Source of the DNA: an uncultured Capnocytophaga sp.
GTDB lineage: Bacteria > Bacteroidota > Bacteroidia > Flavobacteriales > Flavobacteriaceae
Direction: 5' to 3'
Length of the DNA: 64,000 nucleotides
NCBI RefSeq assembly: GCF_937936315.1
Contig: NZ_CALGWU010000002.1
Span: 1 to 64,000 of the forward strand
The notes beneath the pieces are model-generated. The model did no database searches. It saw nothing but the letters and a program-made list of their open reading frames with translations, and was not told the DNA's origin. Every line of letters begins with the position of its first letter. The first letter of the stretch is position 1. The translations under genes were made by a program, and so were the position numbers. Shown here one piece after another: positions 8,838 through 17,413 of the stretch.

Positions 8838-9659
8838 TCAATTATTTTTTTCTACAAGTTGTTCATTTTTGAGCACTAATATATAATTTTTCAGATGTCC
8901 ATCCTTATCTCTAAAAATGATTGTTTTATTAGTGTTAGAAAACTCGGGGATAATTTCTTCTTTAGGAGAAAATGGTAGTTTTTTAGTATATTTAGCTATC
9001 ACCCGCTGTCCTTCAACTCTAAAAAGTACTACTTCATTCTGTATATCAACTACAAAGTAATCCCAACCGTTTCTACTATCATTTTCAATTTGTGTATATG
9101 GATAGAAGAGACCTACATACGACCATTGAGGATCGTAGTAACGATATGGATCACTAGTAAGTCCAGGTGAACTTACAAGGTATCCCATTCCTTCATAAGC
9201 CTTAATAGTATCGATACTATCCACTTCTATAGCTGATATCTTATCACTTCCCATTACAAGATGCTCTTTGTAACAAGCCGGTTTAGAAATTCTAAATCCA
9301 GGTGACTCCACTGTAGGATAGTCTACTTTTAAAGATGCTAGCACTACACTACCACAATGCCTTACTGCTATTTTTGCTTCATTGAAATCAAACCATTTTT
9401 CTCGTATTTTCAGTTTCTGGGGCATCGTTTTTTCTCCTTGTGCGATGATTTTCCCTTTTTTAACAGTATAACAACAGAGAGTAGTTTTTCCTTTTACTTC
9501 AGCAACATACGTCATATAAGGATGGTAATAATCAGTATATTCAGCTTTTATCACCATATTTTGTTGGTTGGAGTTATTTTTCTCTACCTTAGAAGTAGCC
9601 TCTTCTTTTGTACAAGCTATCATTACTATTAAAACCAAATAGGTTACAAGTATTCTCAT
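8838..9659 (-). CDS. Paralogous array lipoprotein, member 3
   Basis: 273 aa, the most divergent member of the four. The lipobox Cys is residue 16. It lacks the longer Glu/Lys-rich linker and the KEKLGIP helix of members 1 and 2 but keeps the shared core: KIIAQGEKTMP, a run of short strands, VIAKYTKKLPFS near residue 220, and a final strand. Surface or periplasmic lipoprotein of unknown function. The spacing to both neighbours is 4 nt, so it must be co-transcribed. Confidence 0.72.
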   Translation of the reverse strand: MRILVTYLVLIVMIACTKEEATSKVEKNNSNQQNMVIKAEYTDYYHPYMTYVAEVKGKTTLCCYTVKKGKIIAQGEKTMPQKLKIREKWFDFNEAKIAVRHCGSVVLASLKVDYPTVESPGFRISKPACYKEHLVMGSDKISAIEVDSIDTIKAYEGMGYLVSSPGLTSDPYRYYDPQWSYVGLFYPYTQIENDSRNGWDYFVVDIQNEVVLFRVEGQRVIAKYTKKLPFSPKEEIIPEFSNTNKTIIFRDKDGHLKNYILVLKNEQLVEKNN

Positions 9660-9663
9660 AGTA

Positions 9664-10548
9664 TTATATATTAACCAAAATTAATTCTTTCCCTGTGAAT
9701 TTGAAATAGTAATTCTTTTGATGACTAATATTATCTTCTTTATAGAAATATATTTGGACAATATCTTTTTCCACTTTTAAGCTAGGATAATAACCTGTTA
9801 TTAGTTCGGGGAGAACTCCTATGTATTTCTTTACAAAAGCATTACCTTGATATTCCAAGAGAAGTATCTCGTGTTCATTTTTTAGGACAGCATATTTTTT
9901 ATTAATATGATAACAATCATAGGTATAGATTTGCATAGGTATTTCACCCCAGAAATCCCAATTAGCATCATACAGCAATTGTTTATCCCTATTTCCTTCT
10001 ATAGTTACAAAATACCCTAAGCCTTCTTGGTATTTTATGGAGGCTACTTTATAAGGCATATCTACTACTTTTACATTTTCGTCGTTTAAGATAACCTTTT
10101 TGTTGTATAGTTCATATTCAAAATCGCCGTCATCTTCGAACTGTACTTTTATAGTTGCTACGCTCACATATCCATTGACATACACAAAAGTGGGTTGTAA
10201 GCGTTTTGTATCCATTTGGGCTACTTTTTCACCTCTAAACGTTAAACTATCGGGAAGAATTTCTATGTGTTTAGAAAGCACTTTATAGGTTTGAGAATCA
10301 TATTTATAAAAATAAAACGTATTATTGTGTTTCGCAAGCACATCGGAAGGAAAACCTATTCGAGGAATTGTTTGCTCTATTATCTCAGCTTCTATAGGAA
10401 TATTAAGTTTTTCCTTTAACAATTCATCTTTTGTCTTTTCTTTTTTAGGTTCTTCTTTTTCTCCAATAATATCATTATTGTCCTTGGTATTACACCCTGA
10501 GAGTGCCAATATAGAAAATCCTACAATAAGTATATATATTTTTTTCAT
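9664..10548 (-). CDS. Paralogous array lipoprotein, member 2
   Basis: 294 aa, lipobox Cys19 followed by a Lys/Glu-rich linker (KEEPKKEKTKDELLKEKL). It is clearly closest to member 1, sharing AKHNNTFYFYKYDS/AKNKKTFYFYKYDG, FRGEKV, a Y.LP segment and the terminal YYFKFTGKEL. The two are probably the product of a recent duplication. No enzymatic motif is visible and the function is unknown. It starts 4 nt after member 1 ends. Confidence 0.75.
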   Translation of the reverse strand: MKKIYILIVGFSILALSGCNTKDNNDIIGEKEEPKKEKTKDELLKEKLNIPIEAEIIEQTIPRIGFPSDVLAKHNNTFYFYKYDSQTYKVLSKHIEILPDSLTFRGEKVAQMDTKRLQPTFVYVNGYVSVATIKVQFEDDGDFEYELYNKKVILNDENVKVVDMPYKVASIKYQEGLGYFVTIEGNRDKQLLYDANWDFWGEIPMQIYTYDCYHINKKYAVLKNEHEILLLEYQGNAFVKKYIGVLPELITGYYPSLKVEKDIVQIYFYKEDNISHQKNYYFKFTGKELILVNI

Positions 10549-10552
10549 AGCA

Positions 10553-11425
10553 TTATGTATTGACTAACATTAGTTCCTCTCCAGTAAATTTGAAATAGTA
10601 ATTCTTTTTATTACCATTTTTATAAAGATAGATTAAAATTTCATTCTTTTCAAATTTTATTTCAGCAATACAATCAGTTTTCTCAGGAAGTGCTGCAGTG
10701 TATTTTTTTACTAATTTATTATTTTTAAATTCAAAGAAGATTACTTCCTTATCATTATTCAATACAGCAAATGATTTTTTACCAGAATAGGGATATTTAT
10801 AAAAATACAAAGGCACTTTTCCCCACAAATTCCAATTGGTATCGTATAATAGTCGCCATTGATAATTATCTGCCATAGTAATAAAACAACCTATTCCTTC
10901 CATATATTCTATTTCTTGTATTTCATAAGGAATATCTACTACTTTTACGGCTTCATCACTCAAAACAAACTTTTTTGAATAATATTCATACTGAAAGCTG
11001 GTATGAGAAGGATTTTCTACAATAGCAAATGATACTCTAATACCTCCGATTGCAATGTTATTTTTTTGATATAGAATAGGTTCTATACGCTGTGTATTTA
11101 TCTGACCTACTTTTTCACCTCTAAATTCTATATCTTCAGGAAGTGTTTCAATATGTTTAGTAAGAACTTTGTAATCACCATCATATTTATAGAAGTAAAA
11201 AGTTTTTTTATTTTTAGCAAGTAGATAAGATGGATAGCCCACTACACCAAAAGCTTCATACGTTATTTGAGCTTCAGCAGGAATACCAAGTTTCTCTTTT
11301 ATAAACTCTTCCCTGGTTTTTTCTTTTTTAGGGTCTTCGTGAGGATTAGCAGGTTCTTCTTTAGCATTGCATCCCAAAAGAACTAACATAAAAACTCCTA
11401 TCACTATGTTAAGTATATATTTCAT
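10553..11425 (-). CDS. Paralogous array lipoprotein, member 1 (first of operon)
   Basis: 290 aa, lipobox Cys19 and a Lys/Glu-rich linker. It is the promoter-proximal gene of the four-lipoprotein array. The end of the protein, YYFKFTGEELMLVN, is nearly identical to that of member 2. The four genes share exact 4-nt spacers, which suggests whole-unit duplication including the spacer. No known domain is recognised. A promoter sits 30 nt upstream of the start codon. Confidence 0.75.
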   Translation of the reverse strand: MKYILNIVIGVFMLVLLGCNAKEEPANPHEDPKKEKTREEFIKEKLGIPAEAQITYEAFGVVGYPSYLLAKNKKTFYFYKYDGDYKVLTKHIETLPEDIEFRGEKVGQINTQRIEPILYQKNNIAIGGIRVSFAIVENPSHTSFQYEYYSKKFVLSDEAVKVVDIPYEIQEIEYMEGIGCFITMADNYQWRLLYDTNWNLWGKVPLYFYKYPYSGKKSFAVLNNDKEVIFFEFKNNKLVKKYTAALPEKTDCIAEIKFEKNEILIYLYKNGNKKNYYFKFTGEELMLVNT

Positions 11426-11454
11426 TTTTATATATTTTATTCATTTTGATGAGG

Positions 11455-11486
11455 CAAATATATAACTTTTATTTTTTATTTGCAAG
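11455..11486 (-). promoter_or_regulatory. Promoter of the four-lipoprotein array
   Basis: Minus strand: CTTG (11483-11486), 20 nt, TATATTTG (11455-11462). The predicted start of transcription is about 20 nt before the ATG of member 1. Confidence 0.65.
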
Positions 11487-11562
11487 AAAATATTTCCTTT
11501 TTTTTCATTTAACTTTTCATTCCTTTGTGAAATCAGTCTTTTATTACGTTAATTCCTAAACT

Positions 11563-11837
11563 TTATTTTGTTGCATTACTCAAAATATAGTATATAAAGC
11601 TATAAAAAACTACATTCAACAACAAAAAGAAATAAATAATCTTTACAATTTTAAAAACTTTATAATGAGACTTTTGCATTAACCTCAACACTGTTTGATA
11701 TATGAGAAATATAGGCGACACTATAAAAGCAGTAAAAAATATAGTCCCCCCTGTTATTTCAACCGCATTATTATACCTATCCCCGCCATACAGCCTGTTG
11801 CAAGCATCAATACTAATAAAACTAGAAGTTTTTTCAT
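11563..11837 (-). pseudogene. Small lipoprotein/membrane gene with a one-base frameshift
   Basis: ATG at 11835-11837 opens a frame with a textbook lipoprotein signal (MKKLLVLLVLMLATGC) that stops after 27 codons at 11754. In the neighbouring frame, coding continues without a stop from about codon 19 to a TAA at 11563 and gives two membrane helices (for example IFFTAFIVSPIFLIY). Adding one G to the GGGG run at 11781-11784 joins the two parts into a ~91-residue protein. Its own consensus promoter is present. It may be a true mutation, a sequencing error, or a programmed shift. Family not recognised. Confidence 0.5.
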
Positions 11838-11861
11838 TATTTATATTGCTTTATAGAACTC

Positions 11862-11893
11862 CAAAACTACCACCTATTTATCTAATTTCCAAA
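11862..11893 (-). promoter_or_regulatory. Promoter of the small frameshifted gene
   Basis: Minus strand: TTTG (11890-11893), 20 nt, TAGTTTTG (11862-11869), about 25 nt before the ATG at 11837. Its position supports the small gene being, or having been, real. Confidence 0.6.
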
Positions 11894-11911
11894 ACTTTTT
11901 TACTTTTTTTC

Positions 11912-11941
11912 TTGTTATTTAGAAAAATCGTTGTATCTTTG
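11912..11941 (+). promoter_or_regulatory. Promoter of rimP-nusA-infB
   Basis: TTG (11912-11914), 19 nt, TATCTTTG (11934-11941), followed by the usual C/G-containing start region. It is divergent from, and about 20 bp from, the promoter of the small minus-strand gene. Confidence 0.75.
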
Positions 11942-11958
11942 CCCCGAAAAACAACATC

Positions 11959-11986
11959 AGAGGGGACATTTAAGTCCCCTCTTTTT
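11959..11986 (+). terminator. Leader hairpin plus U-run before rimP (possible attenuator)
   Basis: AGAGGGGAC (11959-11967) and GTCCCCTCT (11974-11982) form a perfect 9-bp stem with a 6-nt loop, followed by TTTT. It lies between the promoter and the rimP ATG at 11994, in the 5' leader, where a terminator would act as an attenuator. It could also be a leader-protecting structure or a binding site for NusA or RimP; regulation is inference. Confidence 0.6.
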
Positions 11987-11993
11987 ATAGAAA

Positions 11994-12461
11994 ATGAATT
12001 TTAAAGACCAAGTTAAAGAGTTAGTAGATAAGGCTTTAAGCAATCACCCCGAACTCTTCCTCACCGATTTAACCGTGGGGGCTGATAACAATATACGCGT
12101 AACTATCGACGGCGATAAAGGCGTATGTATAGATGATTGTATAGAACTCAGCCGTGCTGTAGAAGGTGCTTTAGATCGTGAAACTGTGGATTTCGCTTTA
12201 GAAGTAACCTCTTTTGGCGCTACCGAACCCTTTGTAATGGAACGCCAATACACTAAAAACGCTGGCAGAACTGTGCAAATCACTACCCTCGACGGCAAAA
12301 CTCACGAGGGGGTACTCAAAGGATTGCAAGAAGGCAAAGCCGTTCTCGAAACCGAAACCCGCGAACCTAAACCCGTAGGCAAGGGAAAAATCACTGTAAA
12401 AAAAGAGCAGCTTTTTGCGCTCACCGATATAAAAGAAACTAAAGTAATCATTAAATTTTAA
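11994..12461 (+). CDS. rimP: Ribosome maturation factor RimP
   Basis: 155 aa, typical length. RimP assists late assembly of the 30S subunit in the cytoplasm. The N-terminal alpha/beta domain contains the conserved GVCIDDCIELSRAVEGALD segment near residue 45-63, and the C-terminal Sm-like domain follows from about residue 85. It is the first gene of the conserved rimP-nusA-infB operon, with nusA starting 10 nt after its stop. Its leader carries a terminator-like hairpin that may tune expression of the whole operon. Confidence 0.93.
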   Translation: MNFKDQVKELVDKALSNHPELFLTDLTVGADNNIRVTIDGDKGVCIDDCIELSRAVEGALDRETVDFALEVTSFGATEPFVMERQYTKNAGRTVQITTLDGKTHEGVLKGLQEGKAVLETETREPKPVGKGKITVKKEQLFALTDIKETKVIIKF

Positions 12462-12471
12462 TTGAACGTAT

Positions 12472-13704
12472 ATGAATAGTCTTGAATTAATCGAATCATT
12501 CTCGGAGTTTAAAGATGATAAACTCATCAACCGCGAAACCTTGATGGCTATTTTGGAAGAAGTTTTCCGCAATACCCTTAAAAAGAAATACGGCTCTGAC
12601 GATAATTTCGATATCATTATCAACCCCGATAAAGGCGACCTACAAATTTTCCGCAACCGCGTGGTAGTGGAAGACAATGCGGTTACTAACGACAACCAGC
12701 AAATCGCCCTTTCGGCAGCTCGCAAAATCGAACCCGACTTTGAAGTAGGGGAAGACGTTTCTGAAGAAATTAAAATTAATGACTTAGGTCGCCGTGCTAT
12801 CTTGGCATTGCGCCAAAACCTCATCTCTAAAATTCACGAATACGATAGTATGACTATCTATCAGCGTTTCAAAGACTTGATAGGTCAGCTATACGTAGCC
12901 GAAATTCACCATATCCGCCACAAAGCCATTATCTTGCTTGACGACGAAGGCAACGAAATTATCCTTCCTAAGGAAAAACAAATCCCTTCCGACTTTTTTA
13001 AGAAAGGCGAACACGTGCGCGGTATCATCGAATCGGTAGAACTAAAAAGCACTAAACCTACCATTATTATGTCGCGTACCTCTCCGGTGTTCTTAGAGCG
13101 CTTGTTTGAACAAGAAATTCCAGAGATTGCCGATGGTCTCATCACTATTAGCAAAGTAGTGCGCATTCCAGGTGAAAAAGCCAAAGTAGCGGTAGATTCA
13201 TTTGATGAGCGCATCGATGCAGTAGGGGCTTGCGTAGGAGTACGTGGTGCCCGTATCCACGGGATTGTACGTGAGTTAGGCAACGAGAATATCGATGTAT
13301 TGCCATTCACTAACAACCCACAGCTGCTTATCACCCGTGCCTTAGCACCTGCACGTGTATCTTCAGTAATTATCAACGAAGAAGAAAAACGTGCCGATGT
13401 ATATTTGGCTAACGAAGAAGTATCTAAAGCTATTGGTAAATCAGGGTACAATATCCGTTTGGCAAGTCAGCTTTCAGGTTATGAAATCGATGTATATCGC
13501 GAAGGAATAACCGAAGAAGATATAGAACTCACTGAGTTCAACGACGAAATCGAGCAATGGGTAATTGAAGAACTCCAAAAAGCAGGTCTAGACACTGCTA
13601 AAAGTGTACTCGAACTTTCGACCGAAGAATTAATGCAACGCACCGACCTTGAAGAGGAAACTATAAAAGAGGTATTACAAGTGCTTTCTGCAGAATTTGA
13701 GTAA
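12472..13704 (+). CDS. nusA: Transcription termination/antitermination factor NusA
   Basis: 410 aa. NusA binds RNA polymerase and nascent RNA, affecting pausing, termination and antitermination. The N-terminal polymerase-binding domain covers about 1-130, an S1 domain about 135-200, and two KH domains about 205-345 (VGVRGARIHGIVRELG and AIGKSGYNIRLASQL). A short acidic C-terminal region with one helix-hairpin-like segment follows. It is shorter than the E. coli protein (about 495 aa) because the paired acidic-repeat domains are missing or reduced, as is usual in this phylum. Confidence 0.95.
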   Translation: MNSLELIESFSEFKDDKLINRETLMAILEEVFRNTLKKKYGSDDNFDIIINPDKGDLQIFRNRVVVEDNAVTNDNQQIALSAARKIEPDFEVGEDVSEEIKINDLGRRAILALRQNLISKIHEYDSMTIYQRFKDLIGQLYVAEIHHIRHKAIILLDDEGNEIILPKEKQIPSDFFKKGEHVRGIIESVELKSTKPTIIMSRTSPVFLERLFEQEIPEIADGLITISKVVRIPGEKAKVAVDSFDERIDAVGACVGVRGARIHGIVRELGNENIDVLPFTNNPQLLITRALAPARVSSVIINEEEKRADVYLANEEVSKAIGKSGYNIRLASQLSGYEIDVYREGITEEDIELTEFNDEIEQWVIEELQKAGLDTAKSVLELSTEELMQRTDLEEETIKEVLQVLSAEFE

Positions 13705-13729
13705 TTTAGGTAGTGGTAACAAAAAAAAG

Positions 13730-13758
13730 GCAATTGACAATTAGTAATTGTCAATTGC
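13730..13758. repeat. 14-bp perfect inverted repeat between nusA and infB
   Basis: GCAATTGACAATTA and its exact complement are separated by one base. The motif is one of the AATTG/CAATT low-complexity units seen in several intergenic spaces here. No T-run follows on the plus strand, so it is not a clear terminator; infB needs read-through from rimP. Confidence 0.7.
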
Positions 13759-13782
13759 TAATTGATAATTAAAAACATATAT

Positions 13783-16647
13783 ATGAGCGAGGGAAAAACA
13801 ATAAGAATTAACAAAGTTTTAAAGGATTTAAACATCTCTTTGGCAACAGCAGTGGAAGAACTCAAAAAATACAAAAATATAGAAATTGAGGAGAATTTGA
13901 ACACTAAAATTACCGAAGAGGCTTTTGAGTTCCTTTCAAACAAATTTAAAGCTGACAAAAATAAGCGTGCGGTTTCTAAAGAAATTGTAGAAGATAAACG
14001 CAAAGAGCGTGAAGCTATCCGTATGGAACAAGAGAAGGAAAATCAAGAAAAACGCAAGCAACAAGAACAAGAAGTGATTCGTGCCAAAACACAATTGGCA
14101 GGACTCAAACCTGTAGGCAAAATTGACCTCGACGGGGGTAAAAAAGAGGAAAAAATACTCCCTGCTGAAACTACTCCTAAAACCGAAGTTGTGAGCACTC
14201 CTCCTACTCCTATGGAACCCGTAGTAGTAAAAGATGTAGAAGTAAACAAAACTACTCCTGCTGAACCTGCTAAAACCAAAGAAAATAAAGATCACAACCA
14301 TAAAGACCACAAAGACATCAAAAAGAAAGAATCCCCTAAACCCGACGCTCAAAAAAATAAAACTGTTTATCAAAACCCTTTGACGCAAACCACTACCCCG
14401 CCTAAGAAAAAGGAACAACAATACACTAAACCTAAAGAGGAACCTACTCCTGAAATTCCTATTGGTGTGATTGAAACTCAATACCAAAAACTCACTGGGC
14501 CTAAAGTGGTAGGTGAGAAAATCGACCTCAGCCAATTCGAGAAAAAGAAGAAAAAACGCAAACGCAACCGTCATAAAGACAAAGAAAAAGAGGCTCAAAC
14601 TACTAATAGTACTATTGGAGCTACTGCCGACAGCGAAAAACGCAAACGCAAACGCATTCGCAAAGATGAAGTGAATGTAACCAAAGGTGGCGACACTGCG
14701 AAAAAAGAAAAGAAAAACAAGATTATTACCAAAATAGAACCTACTGAAGAAGAGGTACAAAAACAAGTGCGCGAAACCCTCGAACGCTTGCAAGGAAAAG
14801 GTACCAAATCTAAAGGAGCTAAATACCGCAAAGAAAAACGCGAAACTCACCGCCAAAAAGCGGAACAAGAACTCGCAGAACAAGAACAACAAGAAAAAAT
14901 CTTAAAAGTAACCGAGTTTGTTACCGTAAACGAATTGGCTACAATGATGGATGTGCCTATCAACAAAGTTATTGGAGCTTGTATGTCACTCGGCATTATG
15001 GTTACTATGAACCAGCGTCTTGATGCTGAAACCCTCTCTATCGTAGCCGATGAATTTGGTTATGAAGTGGAATTTGCAACTGCCAACATTGAGGAGGCTA
15101 TCCATACTGAAGAAGATCAACCTGAAGATTTAGTGCCTCGTGCGCCTATTGTAACCGTAATGGGTCACGTAGACCACGGTAAAACATCACTCCTCGACTA
15201 CATTCGTAAAGAAAATGTGATTGCAGGTGAAAGTGGGGGAATTACCCAGCACATTGGAGCTTACGGGGTGAAACTCGAAAGCGGTGAGCGCATCACATTC
15301 CTCGATACCCCTGGTCACGAAGCCTTTACCGCTATGCGTGCTCGTGGTACTAAAGTAACCGACATCGCTATTATTGTGGTAGCTGCCGATGATGATGTGA
15401 TGCCACAAACTAAAGAGGCAATTAGCCACGCTCAAGCGGCAGGAGTACCTATCATCTTTGCAATCAACAAGATTGACAAACCTAATGCTAACCCCGATAA
15501 AATTAAAGAACGCTTGGCAGGTATGAACCTACTTGTGGAAGAATGGGGTGGTAAAATACAATCACAGGACATCTCAGCTAAACAAGGTATTGGTGTTCCT
15601 GAACTATTGGAAAAAGTACTCTTAGAAGCTGAAATCCTCGAACTAAAAGCAAACCCTAACAAGCCTGCTGTAGGTACTGTAGTAGAAGCTGCTCTCGACA
15701 AAGGTCGTGGTTATGTATCTACTATATTGGTAGAATCAGGAACTTTGCGCGTAGGTGATTATGTACTTGCAGGTACTAACTCTGGTAAAATACGCGCTAT
15801 GCACGACGAGCGCGGTAGAAAGGTGAAAGAAGCTGGTCCTTCTACTCCTATTTCTATCTTAGGTCTCGACGGAGCTCCTCAAGCGGGTGATAAGTTCTAT
15901 GTATTTGAAGACGAGAAAGAAGCTAAACAAATAGTAGCCAAACGCGCTCAGTTACAACGCGAACAATCGGTGCGTACACAGCGCCACATCACCCTCGACG
16001 AGATTGGACGACGCATTGCCCTTGGCGATTTCAAACAGTTGAACATCATCCTCAAAGGGGACGTAGATGGCTCGGTAGAAGCGCTCACCGATTCATTCCA
16101 AAAACTCTCTACCGAAGAAATTCAAGTATCTATCATTCACAAAGGTGTGGGTGCTATCACCGAATCGGATGTATTGTTGGCTTCAGCCTCTGATGCTATT
16201 ATTATTGGTTTCAACGTTCGACCAATGACCAATGCACGTGCTTTGGCAGAAAAAGAATCTATCGATATCCGTACCTACTCTATTATCTACGATGCTATCA
16301 ACGATTTGAAAGATGCGATGGAAGGTATGCTTTCACCAGTGTTCAAGGAAGAGGTTACTGGTACAGTAGAGATACGCGAACTCTTCAAGATTTCTAAAGT
16401 AGGAACCATTGCGGGCTGTATGGTAACCGATGGTAAAATCTACCGCAACTCTAAGGTACGCCTATTGCGCGAGAATGTGGTGATTTATACCGGCGAACTT
16501 TCTTCACTCAAGCGTTTCAAAGACGACGTAAAAGAAGTGAGCAAAGGTTACGATTGTGGTTTGCAAATTAAGAACTACAACGATATTCACGAAGGTGATG
16601 TAATAGAAGCCTTCCAAGAGGTTGCCGTTAAAAAGACTCTTAAATAA
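13783..16647 (+). CDS. infB: Translation initiation factor IF-2
   Basis: 954 aa from ATG 13783. IF-2 is the GTPase that brings initiator fMet-tRNA to the 30S subunit. A short N-terminal IF2 domain (RINKVLKDLNISL) is followed by ~330 residues of Lys/Glu/Pro-rich, largely disordered sequence, a second IF2N domain near 375, and the G domain: G1 GHVDHGKT at 461-468, DTPGH and NKID further on. Domains II-IV follow to the C-terminus. Another open reading start 21 nt upstream would use a non-ATG codon and is less likely. A strong hairpin terminator follows. Confidence 0.96.
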   Translation: MSEGKTIRINKVLKDLNISLATAVEELKKYKNIEIEENLNTKITEEAFEFLSNKFKADKNKRAVSKEIVEDKRKEREAIRMEQEKENQEKRKQQEQEVIRAKTQLAGLKPVGKIDLDGGKKEEKILPAETTPKTEVVSTPPTPMEPVVVKDVEVNKTTPAEPAKTKENKDHNHKDHKDIKKKESPKPDAQKNKTVYQNPLTQTTTPPKKKEQQYTKPKEEPTPEIPIGVIETQYQKLTGPKVVGEKIDLSQFEKKKKKRKRNRHKDKEKEAQTTNSTIGATADSEKRKRKRIRKDEVNVTKGGDTAKKEKKNKIITKIEPTEEEVQKQVRETLERLQGKGTKSKGAKYRKEKRETHRQKAEQELAEQEQQEKILKVTEFVTVNELATMMDVPINKVIGACMSLGIMVTMNQRLDAETLSIVADEFGYEVEFATANIEEAIHTEEDQPEDLVPRAPIVTVMGHVDHGKTSLLDYIRKENVIAGESGGITQHIGAYGVKLESGERITFLDTPGHEAFTAMRARGTKVTDIAIIVVAADDDVMPQTKEAISHAQAAGVPIIFAINKIDKPNANPDKIKERLAGMNLLVEEWGGKIQSQDISAKQGIGVPELLEKVLLEAEILELKANPNKPAVGTVVEAALDKGRGYVSTILVESGTLRVGDYVLAGTNSGKIRAMHDERGRKVKEAGPSTPISILGLDGAPQAGDKFYVFEDEKEAKQIVAKRAQLQREQSVRTQRHITLDEIGRRIALGDFKQLNIILKGDVDGSVEALTDSFQKLSTEEIQVSIIHKGVGAITESDVLLASASDAIIIGFNVRPMTNARALAEKESIDIRTYSIIYDAINDLKDAMEGMLSPVFKEEVTGTVEIRELFKISKVGTIAGCMVTDGKIYRNSKVRLLRENVVIYTGELSSLKRFKDDVKEVSKGYDCGLQIKNYNDIHEGDVIEAFQEVAVKKTLK

Positions 16648-16667
16648 TAGAATCATAAATAACAAAT

Positions 16668-16702
16668 AAAAAGCTGTTTAAACGATGTTTAAACAGCTTT
16701 TT
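16668..16702. terminator. Bidirectional terminator between infB and the LytTR gene
   Basis: AAAAAGCTGTTTAAAC (16668-16683) and its exact complement (16687-16702) form a 16-bp stem with a 3-nt loop; T-runs occur on both strands. It separates convergent genes. Confidence 0.9.
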
Positions 16703-17407
16703 TTATAACTTAATCTTCTCGAAAAACGCCTCTTTGCAGTGTTCGGCAATAGTGATGCGCTGTTTGCCAAATACTACTTGGTTGCGCTCTACCACTTCCA
16801 CTTTATCTAAGGCTACAATAAACGATCGGTGTACGCGCATAAACTGCTCAGGGGGTAATTCTTCTTCTAATTTCTTTAAACTCATCAGAGTGGTGATAGG
16901 GGGCGTATCGCCAATGAGGTATATTCTCACATAATCTTTTAGGCTTTCTATATAAAGAATATCACTATAAAGCACTTTCACTTGTTTGTAATCGGTTTTT
17001 ACAAACATATAATCAGGTACTTCGGTGAGTTGAGGGGCAGTAGTTTCGGCGAGAAGTAAGGCTTTTTCTACCGTTTCCAAAAACTCGGAGTAATCAAAAG
17101 GTTTGAGCAAATAGCCTATCGCATTTACTTTATACCCTTCTAGGGCATACTGATCAAAAGCTGTGGTGAAAACGATTTTAGAAGCTGTAGGGAGCTTTTT
17201 AGAGAGTTGCAAGCCATTGAGTTCTGGCATCTGTATATCCATATAGATAAGCTCGGGAGCTGGGTGGTTGTGCAGAAATTGCAATACCTCTATGGCATTG
17301 CTAAACTTCCCTATAAGTTGCAAGGAAGGAGTTTTCTTCACATAACTCTCTAAAAGACAGAGCGCCATAGGCTCATCATCTACTATAATACACGTAAGCA
17401 GTTGCAT
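16703..17407 (-). CDS. LytTR-family response regulator
   Basis: 234 aa. A receiver domain occupies about 1-125, with acidic pocket DDE at 10-12, phosphoacceptor Asp57 (YMDIQMPE) and the conserved Lys102 (LLKPFD). A LytTR DNA-binding domain follows from about 133 (VKTDYKQVKV...RVHRSFIVALDKV). Such regulators normally pair with a LytS/YehU-type histidine kinase, but none is in the window. The gene follows the Omp85 lipoprotein gene by 6 nt on the same strand, so they are co-transcribed. Confidence 0.92.
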   Translation of the reverse strand: MQLLTCIIVDDEPMALCLLESYVKKTPSLQLIGKFSNAIEVLQFLHNHPAPELIYMDIQMPELNGLQLSKKLPTASKIVFTTAFDQYALEGYKVNAIGYLLKPFDYSEFLETVEKALLLAETTAPQLTEVPDYMFVKTDYKQVKVLYSDILYIESLKDYVRIYLIGDTPPITTLMSLKKLEEELPPEQFMRVHRSFIVALDKVEVVERNQVVFGKQRITIAEHCKEAFFEKIKL

Positions 17408-17413
17408 ATTCGT

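Noticed and set aside
11702..12004. Plus-strand open frame before rimP
   Set aside because: It includes the rimP promoter and leader hairpin and is opposite to the small frameshifted gene. Its product is Leu/Phe-rich without pattern.
12198..12824. Minus-strand open frame across rimP and nusA
   Set aside because: Shadow of two certain genes; composition is Ser/Arg-rich with no motif.
13936..14892. Long open frame on the minus strand opposite infB (about 318 codons)
   Set aside because: It is the mirror of the Lys/Glu-rich IF-2 linker, giving an unnatural Phe/Leu/Ser-rich product. infB is certain by its G-domain motifs.
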